Part shown: one piece after another, positions 1 through 8,886 of the stretch
How positions within the stretch are numbered: the stretch's first letter is position 1
Layout of the letters: the number at the start of each line of letters is the position of its first letter
Translations under genes and position numbers: made by a program
Source of the DNA: Hymenobacter translucens
Lineage (GTDB): Bacteria; Bacteroidota; Bacteroidia; Cytophagales; Hymenobacteraceae
Length of the DNA stretch: 64,000 nt
NCBI RefSeq assembly: GCF_020685205.1
Contig: NZ_JAJERB010000006.1
Location: 248,001 to 312,000, forward strand
Direction of reading: 5' to 3'
Notes under the pieces: model-generated
The model's database searches: none
Seen by the model: the letters and a program-made list of their open reading frames with translations, nothing else
Told to the model about the DNA's origin: nothing

Positions 1-2
1 TC

Positions 3-305
3 CTATACGCCAACTACTTCGGTATCCTGAAGGACGTTGCCCAACAGCACGGCTACGCGCTGGCCTTGCACGGCTCCTTTGTTCGGGACATGGACCTAAT
101 AGCCGTGCCGTGGACAGAAACAGCCAGCCTGCAAGCTGAGCTAATAAAGGGCTGCTTTGAGGCTATCGGGTGGACCCACGGCGAAGACTCAGCCGAACGT
201 GTATACAACGCCCGGACAGAGAAGCCGCACGGGCGCACAGCCTATGCCATCCCAACGGGCGGCGGCGGGTATGTAGACTTGAGTGTTATGCGCCTCGCCG
301 CCTAG
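3..305 (+). CDS. Phage-type conserved protein, 5' end outside window
   Basis: The frame is open from the first complete codon and ends at TAG 303-305, so only the C-terminal 100 residues are visible. The text 'YANYFGILKDVAQQHGYALA' followed by 'LHGSFVRDMDLIAVPW' resembles a short protein often carried by phages and prophages, with a G-S-x-x-R-D-x-D core like that of nucleotidyltransferase folds. I recall the family only from its sequence look; no function is established. It is followed by tRNAs and an integrase, which fits the end of an integrated element. An internal ATG at 66 would cut the motif, so the real start is upstream of the window. Confidence 0.6.
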   Translation, partial: LYANYFGILKDVAQQHGYALALHGSFVRDMDLIAVPWTETASLQAELIKGCFEAIGWTHGEDSAERVYNARTEKPHGRTAYAIPTGGGGYVDLSVMRLAA

Positions 306-397
306 CCTCTGCCCGCCCCTCCCTAGCGTTGGGAAGGAACACCCCGGCCTTGCTAAATAAATGTAGCCAACTGGCATCTATTATTCAGATAGTTGCG

Positions 398-405
398 TAT
401 GTTTG
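398..405 (+). promoter_or_regulatory. Candidate -7 element TATGTTTG
   Basis: TATGTTTG matches the Bacteroidota -7 consensus TAnnTTTG. No TTG is seen 17-23 bases upstream, so the -33 part is missing. Transcription would begin around 412 and meet a strong terminator at 511-535, giving a transcript of about 125 nt. Confidence 0.3.
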
Positions 406-412
406 CATCGTT

Positions 413-484
413 ATGAACAAGTACATGAACCTCCCGGCAATGGAACTGGAACCCGCAAACGTGGGCCGGATGCCTGTTGCCTAG
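413..484 (+). CDS. Possible 23-residue peptide ORF
   Basis: ATG at 413 to TAG at 482-484 encodes a 23-residue peptide beginning MNKYMNLPAM. It lies just downstream of a TAnnTTTG box and just upstream of a terminator. There is no recognisable homology and the ORF may be chance; the transcript could equally be a non-coding RNA. Confidence 0.15.
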   Translation: MNKYMNLPAMELEPANVGRMPVA

Positions 485-510
485 TAGTTCACCTACTGTT
501 CAGCGTGTAG

Positions 511-535
511 CCCGGCCCAACAAGCCGGGTTTTTT
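511..535 (+). terminator. Intrinsic terminator
   Basis: The perfect stem CCCGGC / GCCGGG (511-516 and 524-529) with a short loop is followed by a run of six T. It closes the short transcription unit after the phage-type gene and lies only 9 bases before tRNA-Pro. Confidence 0.7.
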
Positions 536-543
536 GTGTTTAT

Positions 544-617
544 CGGGGTGTGGTCTAGTTGGCTATGATGCCTGCTTTGGGAGCAGGAGGCCGCAGGTTC
601 GAGTCCTGCCACCCCGA
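544..617 (+). tRNA. tRNA-Pro(TGG)
   Basis: The acceptor stem CGGGGTG (544-550) pairs with CACCCCG (610-616), with discriminator A617. The anticodon stem CCTGC/GCAGG encloses loop TTTGGGA, giving anticodon TGG (proline). The T arm has the GTTCGAGTC loop signature. CCA is not encoded. It is the first of three tRNA or tRNA-like segments beside the integrase, as in phages and integrative elements that carry their own tRNAs. Confidence 0.85.
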
Positions 618-620
618 CAT

Positions 621-704
621 CGAGGCTTCGTTTAGTGGCAAGACGGCGACGTGCGCACCTAAGAACAGGAGTTGCTATCGGGAGTTCGATTCTCTCAACC
701 TCGA
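621..704 (+). tRNA. tRNA-like segment, anticodon not assignable
   Basis: Ends CGAGGCT (621-627) and AACCTCG (697-703) pair at six of seven positions. A T arm (GGGAG, TTCGATT, CTCTC; 680-696) and a plausible D arm (GTTT/AGAC) are present. The central part (645-679) does not fold into a normal anticodon arm in any register I tried, and no T precedes a triplet in a 7-base loop. It is either a degenerate tRNA or an unusual one. It lies between two normal tRNAs with only 3 and 11 bases of spacing. Confidence 0.4.
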
Positions 705-715
705 CCTTTTAAAAT

Positions 716-787
716 GACCCGTTCGACAATCGGTTAAGTCGTCAGCTTTTCACGCTGAAGTGCCGGGTTCGACTCCCGGACGGGTTA
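716..787 (+). tRNA. tRNA-Glu(TTC)
   Basis: The acceptor stem GACCCGT (716-722) pairs with ACGGGTT (780-786), with one G-T pair and discriminator A787. Anticodon stem TCAGC/GCTGA encloses TTTTCAC, giving anticodon TTC (glutamate). The T arm CCGGG/CCCGG with TTCGACT is canonical. CCA is not encoded. Confidence 0.85.
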
Positions 788-790
788 CAA

Positions 791-834
791 CTGCAACGCC
801 TCGCCTCTGCGCGGGGCGTTCTGCGTTATTGCAG
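791..834 (+). terminator. Hairpin after tRNA cluster
   Basis: Nested inverted repeats are present: AACGCC (795-800) with GGCGTT (815-820), enclosed by CTGCAA (791-796) and TTGCAG (829-834). It follows tRNA-Glu by 3 bases. There is no long T run, so it may be a processing or weak termination structure. The rest of the gap to 1049 shows no gene. Confidence 0.4.
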
Positions 835-1049
835 TTTAGATCGCTAAAGTATAATAGCGCAATTCTTATTGCAGCCCCCTATAAACGAACAACCCGACTC
901 TCTCAGGGCCGGGTTGCAATAGGCAAGGCAGGAAGGCATGGGAGCAAGCGAAGATTGGTGGTTGGTTAGGAGGCAAAGCCCCAGCGGACGGCGCCCGGTT
1001 TGCGGCGGGACAGGATGCGGAAACGGAAACGGGTAAGGCGTGGGCTCAT

Positions 1050-2339
1050 TTAGTTGCTGGTGGAGCTGAATTTAACGCCTAACAAGGTAAGCTGTTCAAC
1101 TACGCGTTTGGGGCTGGCACTGGAGTAGTTCGTATCCATCACTTCGCGGGTGTGGCCGGCCATGATGCTGGCAATCTCCGAGCCGTAGCGGTCCCGCATG
1201 TGCTGGCTGAATGTTGAGCGGGCATCTTTGGCGGAGAGGTCGGGAATGGAGAGCTTGGCCTCGGCCGCCACCCGTCTAAGCAGTACCCATACGTAGTCTA
1301 CGGTGTACGTGGGCAAGTCCCCTCGGTAGATGGTAAAGAACACAAACCGGGCTTCCTGGAACAGCGGCACAAAGAACTCCTTGACCTTCGATAAGTCTTT
1401 GTCCGTGCGCTGCAGCTTCTGGCGCTGCATACTGATGCCGAGCGTATGCTGCCCCTGGGAGTCCTGCACGTAGGACAGGAAGTCCGGCGGGTGCTTGGCA
1501 AAGCGCAGGTAGTCGCAGTGGGCTAGGCCGGTGTAGGCGCAGAAGTAAAAGATGTGCGCGGCCTTGGTCAGCCGGGACTCCGAGAACGGATGCTCCAGCA
1601 GCAGCTGCAGCTCATCCACCGGCAAACAGTTCTTTTCCGCCACCGGCCGCTTGGACTCGTACTTGTAGCCGATGAACTTGTTCTCCTGAATAATGCCCTC
1701 ATCCAGGGCCATGTTCAGCGCCCGAAACAGCAGGCCGAGCATGTCGCGGATGGTGGCCCCCGATAACCCCTCTTCGATGCAGTACCGCTCATACGCCCGG
1801 CACCACGCCCGGTCGATCTGGCTGGCGTGAATCGTGGGGCGCTTGAGGTGCTGCAGGTACTTGTTGATATGGGCGCGGGCGTGGGCCAGGTTGTACAGCG
1901 TAGCGGCCTTTCGGCCCTTGGCCTGGGCCTGGGTAAGCACTGCCGTATACAGGGAGGTGAGCTGCCCCGTGTCTTCGTTTCGTTTTTTCTTGCCCTGCAG
2001 CAAGTCCCGCAGCTCGGCCGGGGAGATGTCGCTGCCGGCTTCGCGGTACTGGCGGTAGATGCGTTTCGCCATTCGGAACTTCTCGGCCAGCCGGTCGTTG
2101 GCGTCCGCGATTAGCTTTTGCTCCGGCTTGCTCAGCCCCCGGCGGATACGTAGGCGCTGCCCGTCGGCGGACCATTCCGCGTCGGTAGCTGATACGCCCG
2201 TGCTGCACTCCGCCCGGGGGTAGCCTTCAATATCCAGGCGCATGTAGATAGGGGCCTTGCCGGTGGCGTCCTTGGCGCGGTTGGCCCGCCGCCAGAAATA
2301 GGGCTCTTCCAAATCGTCGTCGTAGTCTGAGTTTGTCAT
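1050..2339 (-). CDS. Tyrosine recombinase / integrase (Bacteroidota type)
   Basis: A 429-residue site-specific recombinase with the layout of Bacteroidota integrases: an N-terminal arm-binding domain (about 15-110), a SAM-like core-binding domain (about 130-230) and a C-terminal catalytic domain (about 250-425). The catalytic stretch reads 'AYTGLAHCDYLRF' near residue 271, so the usual first Arg of TGLR is Ala. The HxxR box reads K-D-A-R near 371, with Lys for His. The later GH (near 395) and Tyr (near 405) are kept. Such substitutions occur in some Bacteroidota integrases, so activity is possible but not certain. The start chosen is ATG 2337-2339; a TTG 60 bases upstream is less likely. It marks the end of an integrated element beside sucD. 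Confidence 0.85.
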   Translation of the reverse strand: MTNSDYDDDLEEPYFWRRANRAKDATGKAPIYMRLDIEGYPRAECSTGVSATDAEWSADGQRLRIRRGLSKPEQKLIADANDRLAEKFRMAKRIYRQYREAGSDISPAELRDLLQGKKKRNEDTGQLTSLYTAVLTQAQAKGRKAATLYNLAHARAHINKYLQHLKRPTIHASQIDRAWCRAYERYCIEEGLSGATIRDMLGLLFRALNMALDEGIIQENKFIGYKYESKRPVAEKNCLPVDELQLLLEHPFSESRLTKAAHIFYFCAYTGLAHCDYLRFAKHPPDFLSYVQDSQGQHTLGISMQRQKLQRTDKDLSKVKEFFVPLFQEARFVFFTIYRGDLPTYTVDYVWVLLRRVAAEAKLSIPDLSAKDARSTFSQHMRDRYGSEIASIMAGHTREVMDTNYSSASPKRVVEQLTLLGVKFSSTSN

Positions 2340-2576
2340 GTTGCTAATAGGATTAGGATTGTAGTACGGAACAGGGCCACTAATGTGGCAGATGCCCAAC
2401 GCAATTCCTATAGCAACATGTATTGATTTGAAGTTTTATCTGCGACTAAACTGCAATAATGCTCGGTGAACGGCCAGAAAAACCCGATAAGATACCAAAA
2501 TAATAGATTGGTTGCACTGCCAATATTATTAGTATCCGCTGGGTTTCGTTAGCCAAAGCCGGTAGCAGGTCAGTTT

Positions 2577-2613
2577 GGTTACCACTGGTAACCTGGTAAC
2601 TGGCATGGTAACC
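2577..2613. repeat. Clustered GGTTACCA / TGGTAACC repeats
   Basis: GGTTACCA (2577-2584) is followed by TGGTAACC (2586-2593), TGGTAAC (2594-2600) and TGGTAACC (2606-2613). The first and second form a palindrome with a 1-base centre and the others are direct copies. Clusters like this upstream of an integrase suggest binding sites for the recombinase, an excisionase or a repressor. That is inference; the bases themselves are plain. Confidence 0.5.
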
Positions 2614-2668
2614 AGAGCCGAATCCTAGCGGGTAGGCTGGAAACCACGTCAAACAGGCCGGAAACGAA

Positions 2669-2701
2669 CACTGCCCATCCGCAGAGTGCGAATGGGCAGT
2701 G
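2669..2701. repeat. 10-bp perfect inverted repeat
   Basis: CACTGCCCAT (2669-2678) and ATGGGCAGTG (2692-2701) form a hairpin with a 13-base loop; the inner CGC/GCG can extend the pairing. There is no T run, so it may be a protein-binding or element-end structure rather than a terminator. Confidence 0.5.
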
Positions 2702-2715
2702 GCAGAAAGTCTAAC

Positions 2716-2742
2716 AAACCCGGTTTTCGCCGGGGCTTTTTT
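2716..2742. terminator. Bidirectional terminator after sucD
   Basis: CCCGG (2719-2723) pairs with CCGGG (2730-2734). Six T follow on the plus strand (2737-2742), and on the minus strand the hairpin is followed by TTTGTT. It lies 27 bases beyond the sucD stop and would end sucD transcription. Confidence 0.6.
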
Positions 2743-2768
2743 GTAACGATTCAAACGAAGTCACACAA

Positions 2769-3650
<882 letters not shown>

Positions 3651-3717
3651 TCGGAGAAGTGTTAAAGGAATTTCGATTTGGGGTGGGAGTCCGCCGTCCT
3701 GCCGGGCTGCGGGTGTG

Positions 3718-3747
3718 CAAAAGTAGCCTTTTTTGGGGGTGTGGCAA
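3718..3747 (-). promoter_or_regulatory. sucD promoter, TTG-N19-TACTTTTG
   Basis: On the minus strand TTG (3747-3745) is followed after 19 bases by TACTTTTG (3725-3718). This matches the Bacteroidota consensus TTG-N17-23-TAnnTTTG. It is about 68 bases upstream of the sucD start. Confidence 0.7.
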
Positions 3748-4158
3748 GCCACCCGCGGTTTCGCCTTTATCGACCGTTTTTCCTGCCCGAAGGCCGCCCC
3801 TTTCCGGGTTATCTAAGGCTCTTTTCAGCGCTGAGCTCGCCTTTCTTTGGTAGCTCGGCCGCAACATTTTCATTTTCGGGTCAGTTTGAGACGGCAGAAA
3901 CGCACCCGGGAAGATCCGGGTCCGGGCGGGCGACGCAGTTGTCTGACCGGTTGGAGGCTGCTTCGGCAGCAGAATACAGATGGCAGCACCGCCGGCCCGG
4001 CCGGCGCGTCGGGAAGCTGAAACCAAAGTCAACCCCTACCTCCCCGCATAGCGTCCGGCGGTCCGATGGGTCGGCAATAGCCTGCTTGCTTAGTTTGTCG
4101 CATGGCTAGTGACCGGTGCCCGAAGCGGCCGCTACGCTCCTTTTTCTCTTGCCCTGCT
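3748..4158. other. Gene-free interval
   Basis: Divergent interval between sucD and the esterase-like lipoprotein gene. Apart from the sucD promoter, I see no supported gene or RNA. Open frames here show no protein-like features. Confidence 0.5.
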
Positions 4159-5541
4159 ATGAAAACTATCCGACTAACGCTGCTGCTGGCGTTGAGCTGG
4201 TGCCTGAGCACCTGCGGCGACAAAGACCCCGCCAAGCCGGCCACCAACCGCATCAGCCTTCCTGCCACCGGTGTCTCGCGCCTCGAAACCGCCCAGGACC
4301 TCGACCCGCTGCTCAGCCGCCTGGGCACCGCCCGCTACGCGCTGCTGGGCGAGGCTTCGCACGGCACATCCGAATTCTACACCTGGCGGGCCACGCTCAG
4401 CAAGCGCCTGATCCAGGAAAAAGGCTTTACCATGATTGCCGTGGAAGGGGACTGGCCAGCTCTTTACGAGCTGAACCGCTACGTGAAGGGCAACAGCCCG
4501 GCCACGTCAGCGGCGCAGGTGCTGAGCTCCTTCGGCCGCTGGCCCACCTGGCTGTGGGCCAACCAGGAAGTGGCTGAGCTGGCCGAGTGGCTGCGGACCT
4601 ACAACCAGACCCAGCCCGTAGCCCGCAAAGTTGGCTTCTACGGCCTGGACCTGTACAGCCTGTGGCCCTCCCTGGAAAGCATCCGTACCGGCTTCGCCGA
4701 GGCCGACCCTGCTACGCGCAACGCCGTGGACGCGGCCCTGCAGTGCCTGCAGCCCTACAATGGCAGCGAGGAAGCCTATGGGCGGGCCACCCTGCAGGGA
4801 GCCAGCTGTGCCAACGAGCTGAACGCAGTGCTCGCGGCCGTCCGCAACCGGATGCGGAGCCTGCCGGCCGGGCACGAGGCCGCGTTCAATGCCGAGCAGA
4901 ACGCCCTGGTGGCGGTGAATGCGGAGCGGTACTACCGTACGGCTTTTCAAAGCAGCTCCGCCTCCTGGAACGTGCGCGACCGGCACATGATGGAAACAAT
5001 CAACCGGCTGATGAGCTTTCACGGCGGCGCCAGAATCATTGTCTGGGAGCACAACACCCACGTGGGTGACGCCCGCTATACGGATATGGCTCAGCGCGGC
5101 GAAGTAAATGTGGGCCAGCTGACCCGGGAGCAGCACGCTGCCGAAGGCGTGTTTATTGTAGGCTTTGGCACGTACCAGGGAACCGTCACCGCTTCTCCCT
5201 TCTGGGGCGGGCCCGCGACGGTAATGCAGGTGCCTGCTGCCCCCGCCGGCTCCTGGGAGGCTACCCTGCACGAAGCTGAGCCCCGCAACAAGCTTATTCT
5301 GCTTCAGGACTGGCGCAGCGAGGAAAAGCTGACCCAGACCCGCGGACACCGGGCCATCGGGGTGGTGTACGACCCCGGGCGGGAAAGCGGAAACTACGTG
5401 CCTACCAACCTGCCCCAGCGCTACGACGCATTTTTGTTTATCGACCAGACCCAGGCGTTGCGGCCGCTGGGGCCGGGCAGCGGTGGGGTCGTAGCGGAGC
5501 CGACCAGCCCGGGCCAGCTGCTGACCATTCGCAACTTCTAG
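4159..5541 (+). CDS. Erythromycin esterase-like lipoprotein
   Basis: 460 residues. Residues 1-19 are a lipoprotein signal with lipobox LSTC|G (Cys19), so the product is probably membrane anchored outside the cytoplasm. The rest is an erythromycin esterase family domain (PF05139): 'GEASHGTSEF' near residue 65 and 'VWEHNTHVGD' near 295 carry the conserved Glu and His residues of the fold. Some family members hydrolyse macrolide lactones, but many have no known substrate, so resistance should not be assumed. ATG 4159 is chosen over an upstream ATG because it begins the signal peptide. Confidence 0.85.
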   Translation: MKTIRLTLLLALSWCLSTCGDKDPAKPATNRISLPATGVSRLETAQDLDPLLSRLGTARYALLGEASHGTSEFYTWRATLSKRLIQEKGFTMIAVEGDWPALYELNRYVKGNSPATSAAQVLSSFGRWPTWLWANQEVAELAEWLRTYNQTQPVARKVGFYGLDLYSLWPSLESIRTGFAEADPATRNAVDAALQCLQPYNGSEEAYGRATLQGASCANELNAVLAAVRNRMRSLPAGHEAAFNAEQNALVAVNAERYYRTAFQSSSASWNVRDRHMMETINRLMSFHGGARIIVWEHNTHVGDARYTDMAQRGEVNVGQLTREQHAAEGVFIVGFGTYQGTVTASPFWGGPATVMQVPAAPAGSWEATLHEAEPRNKLILLQDWRSEEKLTQTRGHRAIGVVYDPGRESGNYVPTNLPQRYDAFLFIDQTQALRPLGPGSGGVVAEPTSPGQLLTIRNF

Positions 5542-5591
5542 CCAGGCCGGGGAATATCGGGCCGGAACACAGGGCTACGACGGCAAATTCT

Positions 5592-5599
5592 TACCTTTG
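5592..5599 (+). promoter_or_regulatory. -7 element TACCTTTG before cysteine synthase gene
   Basis: TACCTTTG matches TAnnTTTG and lies 33 bases upstream of the chosen ATG. No good -33 TTG is seen. Confidence 0.5.
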
Positions 5600-5632
5600 C
5601 CGTCCTCCCATCCAAACCGCTTCCCCAATTCT

Positions 5633-6610
5633 ATGTACTTAAACAACATAGTCGAAGCCATCGGCAACACGCCCCTGGTTAAGCTCAATAAGGTAGCCGA
5701 CGGCATCAAAGGCACCGTGCTGGCTAAAGTCGAATACTTCAACCCCGGCAACTCGGTGAAAGACCGGATGGCCGTGCGCATGATTGAAGACGCCGAAAAG
5801 GCCGGCCTGCTCAAGCCGGGTGGTACCATCATCGAAGGCACCAGCGGCAACACCGGCATGGGCCTCGCCCTGGCCGCCATTGCCAAAGGCTATAAGTGCA
5901 TCTTCGTGATGAGCGACAAGCAGAGCAAGGAAAAGCAGGACATCCTGCGCGCCGTGGGTGCCGACGTGGTGGTGTGCCCGGTGGACGTGGCGCCCGAAGA
6001 CCCGCGCTCGTACTACTCGGTGGCCAAGCGGCTGAGCGAGGAAACGCCCAACTCGTTTTACCCGAACCAGTACGACAACATGTCGAACACAGCGGCGCAC
6101 TACGAGGGCACGGGTCCGGAGCTGTGGACGCAGACCCAGGGTACCATCACCCACCTGGCCTGCGGCGTGGGCACCGGCGGTACCATCTGCGGCACCAGTA
6201 AGTATCTGAAGGAGCAGAACCCGGCCGTAGTAGCCATCGGCCTCGATACCTATGGCTCGGTGTTTAAAAAGTACAAAGAAACTGGTATCTTCGACCAGAA
6301 CGAAATCTATCCTTATAAAACAGAGGGCATCGGCGAAGACATTCTGCCCAAGAATGTGAACTTTGACGTCATAGATTTGTTTATAAAAGTTACCGACCAG
6401 GATGCCGCGGTCATGACCCGGCGCCTGGCCAAAGAAGAAGGTCTTTTCGTAGGCTGGTCGTGCGGGTCGGCAGTGCACGGGGCGTTGGAATACGCCCGGG
6501 AGCACCTGCAGGAAGATGACGTTATGGTTATCATTCTGCCTGACCACGGCACGCGCTACCTCGGAAAAATCTATAATGACGACTGGATGCGCGAGCAAGG
6601 CTGGTTGTAG
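5633..6610 (+). CDS. PLP-dependent cysteine synthase / cystathionine beta-synthase
   Basis: 325 residues, beta family of PLP enzymes. The PLP lysine is Lys43 in 'NPGNSVKDR'. The substrate loop 'EGTSGNTGMG' and the phosphate-binding 'GVGTGGTICG' are intact. The C-terminal 'GLFVGWSCGSAVHGAL' is more typical of cystathionine beta-synthase catalytic domains than of CysK. The regulatory CBS domains are absent. It should make cysteine from O-acetylserine and sulfide, or cystathionine from serine and homocysteine; sequence reading alone cannot decide. The start is ATG 5633 (MYLNNIVEAIGNTP), the family's usual N-terminus. Confidence 0.88.
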   Translation: MYLNNIVEAIGNTPLVKLNKVADGIKGTVLAKVEYFNPGNSVKDRMAVRMIEDAEKAGLLKPGGTIIEGTSGNTGMGLALAAIAKGYKCIFVMSDKQSKEKQDILRAVGADVVVCPVDVAPEDPRSYYSVAKRLSEETPNSFYPNQYDNMSNTAAHYEGTGPELWTQTQGTITHLACGVGTGGTICGTSKYLKEQNPAVVAIGLDTYGSVFKKYKETGIFDQNEIYPYKTEGIGEDILPKNVNFDVIDLFIKVTDQDAAVMTRRLAKEEGLFVGWSCGSAVHGALEYAREHLQEDDVMVIILPDHGTRYLGKIYNDDWMREQGWL

Positions 6611-6666
6611 AATACGCATATCCCTGTTTGCCGTGAGCAGGGCCCACGTTCTTAACGCACCCTGCC

Positions 6667-7083
6667 ATGTCTAAAAAGCTGCGCAACGTCGTTCTGGTCG
6701 ACGACAATGAAACGACCAGCTTTCTGAACAACCGCCTGCTCAATCGCCTCAACGTGGCCGATCAGGTGCTGACCTTCACCCGGGCCGAGCAGGCGTACCA
6801 GTACATCTGGGGCGACGGGCACGGGAAGCCGGTGGATGAGATGCCCGAGCTGGTGTTTGTGGATCTGAAGATGCCCGGCATGGACGGCTTCGAGTTTCTG
6901 AAGCTTTACAGCAGCCTGCCCGACGACGTGAAAGACAAAACCGTGCTGGCGGTGCTCACGACTTCGATGCACTCGGCCGATACCGCCCGGGTGGCCCAGT
7001 ACAGTGGTGTGGAATACCTGGCCAAGCCCCTGACCGAAGAAAAGATGCACAAGCTGCTGGAAAAGCGCTTTGTCAACGCCTGA
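6667..7083 (+). CDS. Single-domain response regulator
   Basis: 138 residues, one receiver domain and no output domain. The acidic pair Asp12/Asp13, phosphoacceptor Asp66 ('VFVDLKMPGMDG'), Thr99 and Lys120 ('LAKPLT') are all present. It probably relays phosphate or acts by protein contact. No histidine kinase is adjacent, so its partner is unknown. Confidence 0.9.
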   Translation: MSKKLRNVVLVDDNETTSFLNNRLLNRLNVADQVLTFTRAEQAYQYIWGDGHGKPVDEMPELVFVDLKMPGMDGFEFLKLYSSLPDDVKDKTVLAVLTTSMHSADTARVAQYSGVEYLAKPLTEEKMHKLLEKRFVNA

Positions 7084-7112
7084 TATGCATAGAACCCTTA
7101 CTAGAGCCTAGC

Positions 7113-7149
7113 AAAAAGCCTCTGCCCAAATCAGGCAGAGGCTTTTTTT
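7113..7149. terminator. Terminator shared by convergent genes
   Basis: AAAAGCCTCTGCC (7114-7126) pairs with GGCAGAGGCTTTT, followed by T7. An A run on the other side makes it work in both directions, between the receiver gene (+) and ade (-). Confidence 0.85.
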
Positions 7150-7230
7150 ATGTACCGCGCTTAAGTTCGCCGGCCCGGGGCAAAGCCGTCCGAGCCAACG
7201 CCACCAGCTACAGACCGGCGGCCAGAGCAG

Positions 7231-8886
7231 CTATACCACGGCGTCCACAAAGCGGAAGGCTTCCCCGTCAAACAGGCCTTTGTCGCTGAGCTTTAAACTG
7301 GGAATCACCAGTAGGGCCATGAATGACAGCGTCATAAACGGGGCGCCGAGCGGGGAGCCGAGGGCTTTGGCGCGGGCATCGACGGCGGCGTAGGCTTCGG
7401 CCACCACGTAGCCGTCCTGGTTCGACATCAGGCCGGCCACGGGTAGGGGCAGCACCTGCTCCTCACCGTTTGCGCCTACTACGGCCAGTCCGCCCCCGGC
7501 TTCAATCACCAGATTCACGGCCCGGGCCAGACTTTCGTCGTCGCAGCCCACGGCGGTAATGTTGTGGGAGTCGTGGCCCACGCTCGAAGCCAGGGCGCCG
7601 TGCTGCAACCCAAACCCAGTGATAAAAGCCACCGCCGGGGGAGCGGGAGCGTAGCGGTTCACGACCGTTAGCTTGAGCAGGTCGCGGGTTGGATCAGCTA
7701 CCACCAGGCCAGCTTCGACCCGGGCGGGCAGGTCGTGGCGGGCGGTGATAAGCTGTCCGTCGAAACACTCAATTACGCGTACCGTGGGAGCTGCCGACGG
7801 GGCTGCTACTACAAAATCAGCGGCTGATACCGGCTGCGCATGAAAGTTATTGACGACGGCCGACTGGCGGGTGGTAATCCGGGACACGCCGTTTTCGGCT
7901 ACCAGCTCCCCGTTAATATACGTCTGCCGCACCCGGAAGTCGCGCAGGTCGTCGACCACGATAAAGTCGGCCGGGTCGCCGGGCTGAAGCAGGCCTACGT
8001 TGAGTTTGTAGTGGCGCACCGGGTTCAGACAAGCTACGCGCAGCACCTTCAGCACGTCCTGGCCCCGGGCCACGGCCCGCTGCACCAGCTGGTTGATATG
8101 GCCCAGCACGAGCGTGTCCGGGTGCTTGTCGTCGGAACAGAACATTAGGTGCTCGTAGTGCGCGGGCAGCAGGTCGATGAGGGCATCGAAATTGCGGGCG
8201 GCCGAGCCTTCCCGGATCAGCACGTGCATGCCGCAGGCCAGCTTGTCCAGGGCCTCTTCGGCCGTAAAGCATTCGTGGTCGGTGCTGATGCCGGCCTCGG
8301 CGTAGCGGCGGGCGTCGGCTCCGCGCAGGCCGGGCGCGTGCCCGTCTACGGGCCGGCCGTAGCGCCGGGCCAGCCCTATTTTCTCCATCACGTCGGCGTC
8401 GCGGCTGAGTACCCCGGGCCAGTTCATCATCTCGGCTAGGTAGCCGATTTCCGGGTTCTGAAACAGCTGCTCGATGTCGGCGGCGGTAATGGTGGCCCCG
8501 GCCGTTTCAAACGGCGTGGCCGGTACGCAGGACGGGGCGCCGAAGCAGAATTTGAAGGGCACCGTGCGCCCGTCGGCCAGCATGTACTCCACGCCCGCCA
8601 CGCCCAGCACGTTGCCGATTTCGTGGGGGTCTGATACGGTAGCCACCGTGCCGTGCGTCACGGCCAGGCGGGCAAACTGCGACGGCACCAGCAGGGAGCT
8701 TTCCACGTGCACGTGGGCATCCACGAAACCTGGCAGCGCGTAGGGGAGGGCCGGGTCGGGTGCAGTGGCCGCTTCGTAGTCGGTGCCGGCAATGCGGCCA
8801 TCGGCTACGCGCAGGGTGGCGGGGCGGATGGTGCCGGCGAGCAGGTCGACCACGTTGGCGCGCAGTTGAAAGGAGGAAGAAGGCAT
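7231..8886 (-). CDS. ade: Adenine deaminase
   Basis: 551 residues, amidohydrolase superfamily, Ade type (EC 3.5.4.2), converting adenine to hypoxanthine and ammonia for purine salvage. The metal-binding HxH is in 'GFVDAHVHVESS'. Further metal and catalytic positions are visible in 'PVDGHAPGL', 'GISTDHECF' and 'FCSDDKHPD'. The C-terminal adenine deaminase domain contains 'GHDSHNITAVG' and ends 'DAVV'. Length and motif order are normal. It is monocistronic and convergent with the receiver gene. Confidence 0.94.
   Translation of the reverse strand: MPSSSFQLRANVVDLLAGTIRPATLRVADGRIAGTDYEAATAPDPALPYALPGFVDAHVHVESSLLVPSQFARLAVTHGTVATVSDPHEIGNVLGVAGVEYMLADGRTVPFKFCFGAPSCVPATPFETAGATITAADIEQLFQNPEIGYLAEMMNWPGVLSRDADVMEKIGLARRYGRPVDGHAPGLRGADARRYAEAGISTDHECFTAEEALDKLACGMHVLIREGSAARNFDALIDLLPAHYEHLMFCSDDKHPDTLVLGHINQLVQRAVARGQDVLKVLRVACLNPVRHYKLNVGLLQPGDPADFIVVDDLRDFRVRQTYINGELVAENGVSRITTRQSAVVNNFHAQPVSAADFVVAAPSAAPTVRVIECFDGQLITARHDLPARVEAGLVVADPTRDLLKLTVVNRYAPAPPAVAFITGFGLQHGALASSVGHDSHNITAVGCDDESLARAVNLVIEAGGGLAVVGANGEEQVLPLPVAGLMSNQDGYVVAEAYAAVDARAKALGSPLGAPFMTLSFMALLVIPSLKLSDKGLFDGEAFRFVDAVV

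Larger units (their letters stand above)
2340..2768. other. Gene-free junction between integrase and sucD
   Basis: No supported coding region. The stretch is more AT-rich than its neighbours near 2400-2530 and holds a cluster of TGGTAACC-type repeats, a 10-bp perfect inverted repeat and a bidirectional terminator, listed separately. It is the likely place for the end of the integrated element, but no duplicated attachment core could be identified inside the window. Confidence 0.5.

Noticed and set aside
170..484. 104-codon ORF overlapping the phage-type gene
   Set aside because: It runs in a different frame over the supported partial gene and has Arg-rich shadow composition.
621..704. tRNA-Leu(TAA)
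   Set aside because: TAA occurs at 660-662, but the flanking bases do not pair into an anticodon stem and position 33 is C.
4159..5541. Macrolide resistance gene
   Set aside because: Only family membership is seen. It is a lipoprotein in a chromosomal context with no mobile element beside it, so a resistance claim is not supported.
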